Shown piece after piece: positions 35,233 to 44,435 of a stretch of DNA of 64,000 bases. The DNA comes from Ulva prolifera. Taxonomy: Eukaryota; Chlorophyta; Ulvophyceae; Ulvales; Ulvaceae. The notes beneath the pieces were generated by a model, which worked only from the letters and a program-made list of their open reading frames with translations, was not told where the DNA came from and did not search any database. Position 1 is the first letter of the stretch. Every line of letters begins with the position of its first letter. Location: contig CM041196.1 in NCBI GenBank assembly GCA_023078555.1, positions 1,240,001 to 1,304,000 on the forward strand, in the 5' to 3' direction. A program made the translations under genes and the position numbers.

Positions 35233-36730
35233 ATGGTCTCCCAATGCATCTGCGATCGTATCCTGAGGTGGCTGCAGCGTCACACCCTCGCCGACGCCGT
35301 GCAGGACTTACGCAACAGGCCTCGTGTTCATGATGGCTGCCGGCACCGCGCTGGCCGCATCCGACCAGACCTTCGCGGCTCCCCGTACATCCGTTGCCTC
35401 CATGCGTCGCAAGCCACTCTTCACCACGTCCTCCTATGACCTGTCACTGTTCAAGACAGCAGGCCAGCCCTGGCCCAGCCACTCCCCCCCTACATACACA
35501 CCTCCTGTCAGCGGCGGCGAGTCCAACACGATCTGGTGGGGCCCCCCCAAGGACGGCGACGAGGGGGATGAGGGTGACGAGGGCAATGAGGGCAATGAGG
35601 GTGATGAGGGTAACGAAGGCAATGAGGGCAACGAAGGTGACGAGGGGGACAAAGGCCTCGACGAAGGAGACGAGGGCGACGAGGGCAATGAGGGCAATGA
35701 GGGTGACGAAGGACATGAGGGCAACGAGGGCAATGAGGGCGACGAGGGCGATGAAGGCGATGAGGGCGACGAAGGTGCTGAGATGAACGAGGGTGATGAG
35801 GGTGATGAGGGCAATGAAGGTGACGAAGGCGATGAGGGACATGAGGGCGATGAGGGCAACGAAGGGAACGAGGGCGATGAGGGCGACGAAGGCGATGAGG
35901 GTGATGAGGGTGATGAGGGCAACGAGGGCAACGAGGGCGATGAAGGAAACGAAGGCAATGAGGGCAACGAGGGTGATGAGGGCGATGAGGGCGATGAGGG
36001 CACAACCGGCCATGGTGCATACACCGTCACCGGGGGCTCCACCGCTTCCTATGCCACTTGCAGCAGCTCTGCATCCGCATCAGTGTACTCTGACATGAAG
36101 GATGCCCACCTCCACCTGTGCACTCAGGCTCTGACCGCGTTCTGTGACGAGGACTGGACTGGCTCCATCGTCCAGGTGCTTGGCTATGCTGAGGCCGCTG
36201 GCGTTGCTGTGGCCAAGGCAGTGGCCTCCGCTCAGGCTGACTGCGTCTCTGTCGGCAATGCCTTCGGCTGCGCTTCCGCCTCAGCAACCGCCGCTGCTTG
36301 GGCTGAGGCCACCGCATCCGCTCACGCCTCCGCTGTCGCATCTGCGTACGCATCGTGCCACTGCGAAGTTGATGTCATGTCACTCTCCATCGCCCAGGCT
36401 TCCACATTCATTGACTTGAGCGTTGCTGTCTTCGCCAAGGCTGAGGTCAAGGCTTGCACCCAAGGCAACGAGGCTGCCTGGGCTGCCGCATACACCAACT
36501 GTGCTGCTGTCGCCTATGCCAAGATCTGGACATTTGCCTATGCTGAGGCCATCGTTGAGTCCGGCTGCCTGTCCGCTGAAGCCCAGACCACCGTGACCGC
36601 CGCCACTGGTTCCAAGTTCCTTGAGATCGAGGGCTGCGAGACGTACGACGGCGCCGACGGCAACGCCGGGGGCTCCACAGCTGGCTCCAACGCCGAGACC
36701 ATCGTCGAGGAGGTTGTCCCTGATCACTAA
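35233..36730 (+). CDS. Secreted acidic DEG-repeat protein, unit 4
   Basis: Exons 35233-35267 and 35305-36730, 486 residues. The DEG array (35558-36001, 48 tripeptides) matches unit 3, but the 3' third of the gene shares variants with unit 1: KACTQGN, GTTGAG in IVE, and the TTATAGA motif after the stop. The gene is therefore a mosaic. Confidence 0.7.
35558..36001 (+). repeat. 9-bp coding minisatellite (DEG/NEG), unit 4
   Basis: Forty-eight tripeptide units with Leu and AEM interruptions, identical in pattern to unit 3. Confidence 0.95.
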
Positions 36731-39235
36731 GCCGAACACCACACAGCCTGATTGGACAGTAGTTGCCGATCAGCTGATAGGATGGATAGGCGGTGTGGGT
36801 TGCCTCACCACAGTAGTGCAGCTCTTCGTTTGCCTGCAAGGGTTCTCATGATGGGCTGGTTATAGAATAGAAAATTCATTGTAAATTTCATTATAAAGCT
36901 GATGTGTACCATGTCAATTTCTGCGCATAGTCACTTGATGCATTGCCCCTGCTTGTCATACATGTCCATCAAATAGAGCATGAGTCAATGTGATGCGATG
37001 ACCATACTGTGAGCGCACAGCAATGAATTGCTTGAACTGCGATCACTTTCCCACATCCGTATCGTAAGTACGGTCCTTCCACCCAGTGTGGGCATGGCGA
37101 AACCAACAGTCTAGCCAGGCTATGCTGCTGGAAGACAACTGAACAATTAGGACAATTCTGTCTCCACAGTTGCGACTAGAGTTGCTATGACTCCCAGCGG
37201 CCAAGTAAGGAATTAGTGGATGTTAACTAACAATACACTTCTTGTCCATGTGTGCTCTCAGTCAACATGCTGCTACATATCATGTTAAACCTACTGGTGC
37301 GACAGCTGAGCACAAGGTGTGAGGCATTCAGGTATCCACAGATGACTTGTTCATGTGGGAAATGCAGGCAGCATAGACTGAGGGATGAAGCATCAACAGC
37401 AAGTACAAGTATTGAATGAAACTGCGGCCTCGAAGACTATCAACTCATTCAGCAGCAAAGAGGACATCCTCTCACGTACTGCCCTTAATAAAGGTCTCCA
37501 GGGATTGGCTGTTCAGCAGCAGTCCTCTTCTGTGCAAATTGTGTGAGGTGCTGACCTGCATGGCCGAGGGCGTCAGCTGCCATCATCTTATACTCGTCTA
37601 GGCGCGAAGCCTAGTATGGCGAGGTCACTTGATGTGATTCCGGCTTCACTGGCCGGCAGAGCGTCATACGTCCGAACGACGAGTCGCAGAGTGCAGAGTC
37701 ACAAGAGATCAGCCGTACTTGCTCCATCATGCACCAGTGACACTTTCGTATATAAATCTTACTCACAGATCCTACCCGAGGCTTTCACGCGAATTGAAGA
37801 AAGTCTCAGCACCGCCTGTCGAAGTGCCGTGTTCACATCTGGAAACGCTATCTGTATTGCGAGATCGGTATATCTATGATGGCTGCGTAGTATGGACTAG
37901 ATTGAATGTGGAGCCCCCGCTTGTTCAGTGATCTGGAGCACCTCCATGGCTTTGTAAACCGCACCGATCGTGACCAGCGGGGCGATGTCAGCCAGTGTCT
38001 CCTTGTAGCTTCAATGCCCGGTGTTGCAGAGGACCGAGAGCAGAACAGCGCTATCTTTTTTATGATGGAAATCTCATGGCCGCCAGTGGATTGTTCAAGG
38101 CTGGCTGTCTGGCGTCCAGCGTGCTCAACGGCAAGCATCGGCCGGGTGGTCTCGACGCCCAGGCTACATATGTCACCTATCACGGAAACGTTTAATTCTA
38201 TCTACCGCTTTTGCACTCGCTGTTCTGGGTTCAAATACCTTGCGTCACCTGGGAATCAACCCGATTCTGCCTTCCAGTCGCGAATGCTAGGTCATTCCGG
38301 GATGCTCAATCACTTTTCTGTGCAGTGGCTTGTCCAAAGGAGACATAGATGCAAGCCTATCAACAATTGTAGCTCTTATCGGGGAGGCTTGGACTTGTGC
38401 GTTAATCATAGAAACACGCCATAACTTGCAAGGCCAGGGCTGCATCAGACGGCACATCACATTTCTGCGCAGTCAGACATGTGACGCCTACGTGTCTGTC
38501 GCTGGTGAATTCCCATTTGACATGAATTGTATCGGGCACATCATCTCTGTCTGCAAAGAGTTGCTGCATCTCTCTTTGCACAGGCTACTAGGCTGCTTGA
38601 TGTCCACTGCTCTCCTGGCCAGCAAAGACTGGTACACCAGCGCCCATCTGCAGATGCATTCACCATGATCAAGAAGCAGGCTTCAGTGAAGCAGCTTGAT
38701 GACCTGGTCATTACGCCGACAACTGCGACCGTATGGCACTCGCCGTTTTCATCAGCAGAATCTCCATGGCCATCAATCGTGGAGTTTGGCTGTCACAGTT
38801 GCCCTGTTGACATTCACACATCAATGCAATTTGTGCCTTATGTTTCTCTCAATTGGCAATTGTGCGATTTGCATGCAGATTTGCGTGCATGCTCCAGAGA
38901 CAGCCAGCATCGACCATCCATGTTCAGCAAGTGCAAGCCAGGTTGACCACAAAACTGCTGTGAATGACCACAATGTTTCTCGTACACCGTGTTCGAAGGG
39001 CATTCCAATGGAGGCAGGTGGGTGCAGGCACACAGTCGCAGGCAGACACGGCAACCATTGTGTGTGCAGGCAGTGCTGCAAGTGCATAAAAGGCATCATC
39101 AGTGAACACTTCAACAAAAGTTATTTCTGTTACACGCTGCTGACATCCTCACAGCTCTATCCTATTGTACAAATTTCTCAATGTGCTCAGCCAATCTGAC
39201 ACACATGAGATCACGTCAAGACAGCACTAGCACTA

Positions 39236-40447
39236 TCACCAGGCATGCCTCAGGCGGTGCTGCTGTGGTGGGGAAGGAACCGTGGGTGCCAGGTGCGGGG
39301 GGTCATGGACCTCAGGGGCACCATGGTACTGCACGTACGTCACTCCGTACTGCCCAGAGTGAGGGGATACGCCATACTGCCCTGAGTGAGGGGAGACGCC
39401 GATGTAGCCATCCCCTGTCGATGTGACAAACAGCGTCCCAACATCGCCCTTGACATACACCGTGGAGTCTGAGCCCTCACCCTTGCCCTCATGACCAGAG
39501 CTGAAGCGCTTGAATGTAGACGGGCCGTTGCTGTCGCGGAGTGTTCCGTGGTGGCTGTGGCTGTGGTGGCCGTGGCTGTGGTGGCCATGGCTGCGGTGGC
39601 CCTTGCTGGGGTGGCCATGGCGGCGGCTGTGGTGGTCATGGCCGCCGTGGCCCTTGCTGTGGTGGCTGTGGCTGGTGCGGCTGCTGCGGCGAGGGGCTTG
39701 GGCGGAAGAGCCCTTGCCGCTGCGGCCTCGTGCCGGCCTGGAAACGCGGGCGGGGCTGGGGGACCTCTTGCTGTTGCGGCCTCGGCTTGGCTTGGAGGGG
39801 CGGGCCAGAGTGTCCTTGCCGTTGCGGGAACGGCGGCGGGGGTCGGTGGGGCGGGCGCGGCGGGGAGCGCGCTTGCCGTTGCGGGTTCGGACGGGGTCGG
39901 TGGGGCGGGCACGGCGGGGAGCGCGCTTGCCGGTGCGGGTTCGGACGGGGTCGGCGGGGCGGGCGCGGCGGGGAGCGCGCTTGCCGGTGCGGGTTCGGAC
40001 GGGGTCGGCGGGGCGGGCGCGGCGGGGAGCGCGCTTGCCGGTGCGGGTGCGTGGTGCGTTGCTGCTGGGCGGCTGGTCACGGGAGCCGCGTGCGCGTTCA
40101 CGGCGCTGCAGCTGCAAGAGATACCGGCCCATGCCAACGCCATTGTCAAGCTCATCCTCCATGCCTCCAGAGCCATCATAGCTGTTCATGAACTTTGCAG
40201 ACTTACAGACGCCGCCGATGTCCTTCAAGGCGTTGGCGCAGCCGGTGTTGGGACACGGCGGCTCATCGAGGTGGCCACAGCTGGAGTCGGCCCCGGTGAC
40301 ATCCAGCGGTGCCCGGGCTTGTGCAAGGCTGTCTGCCAGCATGCGACGCCCGTGAACGCCGTCCAGGCCGGCGGCGGCAGCTGGGCCGCCCAGCAAGGTA
40401 GCGCACACCGCGTGCACGACGACCACAATGGATGCGACAGTCCTCAT
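39236..40447 (-). CDS. Secreted cationic Arg/His-rich repeat protein A
   Basis: Not recognised. Single coding exon, 403 residues from the ATG at 40447. That ATG follows a likely 5'-leader intron (donor GTGAGC at 40753, acceptor GTGCAG, resuming at 40453). It begins with a signal peptide (MRTVASIVVVVHAVCATLLG, then Ala-rich). A Cys-bearing segment follows (SSCGHLDEPPCPNTGCANAL). Four tandem 18-residue repeats built on RTRTGKRAPRRARPADP come next, then basic Ser/Arg spacers. A His-rich zone is made of SHGHH and SHSHH units. A conserved end domain contains STVYVKGDVGTLFVTSTGDG and YIGVSPHSGQ. Extremely high net positive charge suggests a matrix or polyanion-binding role, and the His clusters could bind metals (inference). 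The same-strand paralogous logic with gene B confirms this strand is the coding one. Confidence 0.75.
   Translation of the reverse strand: MRTVASIVVVVHAVCATLLGGPAAAAGLDGVHGRRMLADSLAQARAPLDVTGADSSCGHLDEPPCPNTGCANALKDIGGVCKSAKFMNSYDGSGGMEDELDNGVGMGRYLLQLQRRERARGSRDQPPSSNAPRTRTGKRAPRRARPADPVRTRTGKRAPRRARPADPVRTRTGKRAPRRARPTDPVRTRNGKRAPRRARPTDPRRRSRNGKDTLARPSKPSRGRNSKRSPSPARVSRPARGRSGKGSSAQAPRRSSRTSHSHHSKGHGGHDHHSRRHGHPSKGHRSHGHHSHGHHSHSHHGTLRDSNGPSTFKRFSSGHEGKGEGSDSTVYVKGDVGTLFVTSTGDGYIGVSPHSGQYGVSPHSGQYGVTYVQYHGAPEVHDPPHLAPTVPSPPQQHRLRHAW
39838..40051 (-). repeat. 54-bp coding tandem repeat (four copies)
   Basis: Four near-perfect copies encode the 18-residue Arg-rich unit of protein A. Protein B has about one and a half degenerate units. 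Confidence 0.9.
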
Positions 40448-40900
40448 CGTTCTCTGCACCACATCTGCCCATCAATATCAGTATGCAATTGCAGCCATGA
40501 ACGAGTGATACGCAGATGTTGTGGCATCCACTTCGACGATACGCGAGGTACGGTATCACAATACTCATGTTTGTCATCGAAGCGGCTGTGCCCTCGCCAG
40601 GGCTTCGCAGACGTGAACGCTCGTGCGAGGTTACGTGTGCACTAGTGCTCTACAACTGTTGGCTCTGAACGTTCACGTTAACACGCGGTAGGAGATGCAT
40701 TCAACAACGTAAGCCTGTGTGTATTATGCTTGCATAGAAGTATTAGAGCTCACCTTATCTGCTGTTAGGGTGAAGCGCAATCCTCTTTGCGATGTTGGCG
40801 CCGACCCGGAGTGAGCTAGCAGAAGCGGCCGTTGAGCGATGCAGAAGATCTGATCGGCTGATGATGCTGACTTGATGTATGCTGTGGGGGAGGTCCGGGT

Positions 40901-40907
40901 ATTTATA
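40901..40907 (-). promoter_or_regulatory. TATA-box candidate for cationic gene A
   Basis: TATAAAT on the minus strand, about 150 bases upstream of the leader-intron donor. The divergent interval 40448-42404 holds no other convincing coding exon. Confidence 0.5.
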
Positions 40908-42404
40908 CTAAAATGTGGGCAGCGCGCGGTTGGGTTGAGATGCACGCGAGGTTCGAGCCTGATCAGGCCTGTTCGATCCAAGCCATTGCCATGTGCGACT
41001 TATCGATGCCACTTAGCTACAGACGCAAGCATGCCCATGACGCGCGTGGCACCCTGCGTCTTCTATTCTTGGCCTCTGTTCTCCCACTGGCTTGGCAGCC
41101 ACTCCACAGTCCCGCAGAATGATCGGGATATGTCATAACATGCATATGCAAACGTCCGGATGCACAGTGCGCCTGCCGCCGCGATATCTCGAGAGACCAC
41201 TGCTTATGCATTGCACTGCATTGCACAGCTTATGCATTCGCGGTATGCATGCATGCACATCGCACGCGTGCGAACATCTGTGCGCGACTGATCACTGACA
41301 GAGAGGCGTCGATGATCTTGGATACTCTACCAGCAATGATGATTATGCCATTGCCTACCTGATGAGACGAATTCTGAAATCGGGTTTCGTCAATTGAGGT
41401 TAACGGCTTGCAAGTGTGCGCATGCCTGCGAACCATCGTTATCTCAAGTATTCAGGCTGGCCATGAAGGGATGTGCATGAGACGCAACGCCTGCCAGCTT
41501 ATTCTTGGTGGAAGCACAACTCCGACACGGGCGTCGCCCAGTGCAAGCTGTGCATCAACGGCATGCACGGGCCGCGTTTGTGCCAGCCACGAATTGAAGG
41601 TCGCGGCGACATCGCGTCGTGAGGCGCGCGCTTCATGCAGAACACGATGGGAAAACATGGTTGGTTTGGCCGCTTCTGCGCCCTAAGCTGTGGGTACGTA
41701 TAATTATAAGCGCGATGTCTGGATACGTATGCTAGCACCAGCTCATCGTCAACGTGATCCTTTAAAGTTGTGACGTTGCACGGCACCTGCTTCAAGTTCG
41801 ACGTGTCTCCCTCCTGAACGCCGTCGACGGTCGACCCTGTGTTATACAAGATCGCGATAGAAGAGTATATTTACGCAAACGGAAACACTGTCGTTCGCTT
41901 TGAACCAAGGTGTGCCTCGTAAATCGACATCGGTGCGACTGCCATGTGCTGCCTTTGTTTCTGGATCTAGGCAGATAACACTTCTCCGACCCAACCATGT
42001 TGTGACACCATGGCACCCCGGATATGTGTTTCTTCTGTAATCCGGATTGTTGTGGCATCACTTTGCCTGGATAATAGATTTCGACGTGCCGTATCTAGAG
42101 CTCGTGAAAGGCCTATACACGTGGCTGCCGAGAATCTTCTCTATAGATATCGTGCCGCGTTGTCGATGGCGCCGGTAACATCATTTTGTGCAAAACAATG
42201 GATCTGTACTGAGCTCAATTGAGCTCAAGCTATGCCACAGCTATGCATAGTTGCAAACGAACTTGGACATTGACGTCAGCGACTGTACTGTGCACAGTGT
42301 CATTGTCCCGTCGGGCACAATGCATGTGCATCTGCCTTGCCACTAGCACTGACGTCATCACGCGTCGACGTTGAGGGAGAGAGTGCAGGACGTCAAGGTA
42401 CAGC

Positions 42405-43424
42405 ATGAGGACTGTCGCATCGGTTGTGGTCGCCATGCATGCCGTGTGCTCTACCTTCGGCTTGCTGGGCGCCGCCGCCGCTAGCCTCGGCGGCCGCCGC
42501 ATGCTGGTGCCGCCGGCCACCCCTGCAATGGCACAGGCAACCCTAGAGGACACCGGACTCTGTGGCGGACTCGACGGGGGTGCCTGCTCCGTCTCGGACA
42601 CAAGCACCGGTTGTGCCGCCACCTCCGACGGCAGCGAGGGCGCCGGCTCTTGCGCATTTGAGATGTCACATGCCACGCAACACGGTGCCTCTGAAGGAGA
42701 GGAAGCTGAGGGGAAGGTCAATGACAGGCAGGGCCCTGGCATGGGTCGGTCTCTCCAGGGGCAACGGCGCCGGGACCGTACGCAAGGTCGCCAAAACGCT
42801 CAGGCCCGCACCACCCACACCCACACAGGCAAGCGAGCTCCCCGCCGTGCCCGCCCCGCAGACCCCCACCGTACCCGCACCGGCAAGCAAGCTCCAGCTC
42901 GCCAATCCAGATCAACAAGAGGCCATGACAGCAAGCCCTCCCGAAGCCCTGCGCACCCCTCCCGGCCCGCACCACACAGCAGCAAGGGCTCTTCCATCTT
43001 CAAGTGGCCTTCCTTCAGCCGCACCCGCAACGGCCGGCCCGCGTCATTGGGCCGCAAAGGCATGCATGCCCCCATTCCCCCCACCCCACGCCGCGGCAGC
43101 CGCCACAGCCACGGCCAACACCACGGCAGCCACCACCGCCACGGACATCATGACAACCGACGCACCACCGACGCCCCGTCTGTATTCAAGAGATTCAACT
43201 CTGGCAACGAGGTCGTAAGTGAGGGCTCCAGCTCCACGGTGTACGTCCAGGGTGACGTTGACACGCTGGTTGTCACATCGTCAGGGGATGGCTACATTGG
43301 CGTGCCCCCTCACTCCGGGCGGTATGGGGCGCCGAGCCTTGCGCGGCCCACGGCCACGGACGGCCAACCCCCGGTGCATATATTCCCGTCTCCGGTGCAC
43401 AACCGCAACCTCCGGAACGTTTGA
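42405..43424 (+). CDS. Secreted cationic Arg/His-rich protein B
   Basis: Diverged paralog of protein A, transcribed away from it; 339 residues in one exon. The ATG follows a splice-acceptor-like GTGCAG at 42388, so it may share the 5'-leader-intron layout. Order of elements: signal peptide (MRTVASVVVAMHAVCSTFG), a longer Cys-containing acidic segment (GLCGGLDGGACSVSDTSTGC), reduced Arg repeat (GKRAPRRARPADPHRTRTGK), Ser/Arg/Lys spacers, His-rich zone (HSHGQHHGSHHRHGHHD). It ends with the conserved domain FKRFNSG, STVYVQGDVDTLVVTSSGDG and YIGVPPHSGRYG. The extreme C-terminus differs from A. No function can be assigned. Confidence 0.72.
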   Translation: MRTVASVVVAMHAVCSTFGLLGAAAASLGGRRMLVPPATPAMAQATLEDTGLCGGLDGGACSVSDTSTGCAATSDGSEGAGSCAFEMSHATQHGASEGEEAEGKVNDRQGPGMGRSLQGQRRRDRTQGRQNAQARTTHTHTGKRAPRRARPADPHRTRTGKQAPARQSRSTRGHDSKPSRSPAHPSRPAPHSSKGSSIFKWPSFSRTRNGRPASLGRKGMHAPIPPTPRRGSRHSHGQHHGSHHRHGHHDNRRTTDAPSVFKRFNSGNEVVSEGSSSTVYVQGDVDTLVVTSSGDGYIGVPPHSGRYGAPSLARPTATDGQPPVHIFPSPVHNRNLRNV

Positions 43425-44435
43425 AGGATACACTCGTGAAGGCAGTGGCCTTGACGAGTTTCACTGTCTTCTGAGATCTGGCAGGATTGAAACAATGTTC
43501 GAACCAGTATGAGCTTGGAGAGAATGGCAGCATTTTGTAACATTTAATTCCACAGCAGCAACCGCAATGTATGACCACCAATGCCACCAGTTGTGGACTT
43601 GATGCCTGGTTCGCATGCATGCAGCTGCCATGTCTGTCGTCATGTCACGCTATCAAGAACTTCGAGTAGTCCACTGAAAGAGCCTGTTGAACGTGCCACT
43701 GTGTCTGGAAGACCCTCCCTGTCGTGTTGTAAGCTCACTCATCTCATAGCAAGACTCAACATGCGTTTACACGTTCCAAAAGATCACTAAGCAATACAAG
43801 AAGTGAACTTCACGACGGTTCCACCACCTGCACAACACATGCACTCTCGGCGCACCCTCACCCCAGTATTGGGTCGTCGGGCCCGATCATATGTAACAAT
43901 TCTGAATATTCAGGTCTCATTTCCGGGTGGCAGCCCTGGAAATGACGCAACACTGCCGCACCCCCAAAGGAGTGCTTCACAACGTCCCTGTGAAGCCCTC
44001 GCCACCTGGGCCGCACACAGGCTGAAATTCAGCTGCCAGGGCACATGCCGCAAGCAAACGCCATCGCAGAAGGCACACGGTCATCATATCTGCGTGCTAC
44101 CTGCCCGAGCAAGAGCTGACGTACACCAGCCATGTTCCAAGCGACACCGGGTACCTATCATGCCTCGCACTTGCCCTATGCCCTAAACCATGATACATAC
44201 ACAACGCTTAGGCTCTATCGCTGACGCCAGGGCATGTTATGGGCAGCGGTGTGGGCGCCACCGAAACCAGCCAGTTTCAACTCTCCCAGGCAGCTTCCTG
44301 CAGCGGACACGACTGCACTCCGCCTCAGCCACGCGTCCGCACGCGTGCCGCCGCATTATCGAAGCACGTGCTGCTGTGTGCTGTGTGCTGTGTGCGGGCA
44401 TCCACGAGACATGACAGCCGCTTGCGTGGCAGCCA
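43425..44435. other. Intergenic, nothing recognised
   Basis: Lies between convergent cationic gene B and GLE1. It contains only short, composition-driven frames, with no repeat or RNA signature seen. Confidence 0.5.

Larger units (their letters stand above)
32386..39240. repeat. Tandem segmental duplication, unit 4
   Basis: Nearly identical to unit 3 through the acidic gene. From about 36860 the flank is diverged but still alignable in patches with 17040-18940, for example around 37616-37880 versus 17828-18070. It ends at the intact cationic gene. No convincing exon was found between 36740 and 39235. Confidence 0.85.

Noticed and set aside
39491-40645. 384-codon plus-strand frame over cationic gene A
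   Set aside because: Shadow of GC-rich repeats. The minus frame has a paralog with the same signal peptide and end domain at 42405-43424.
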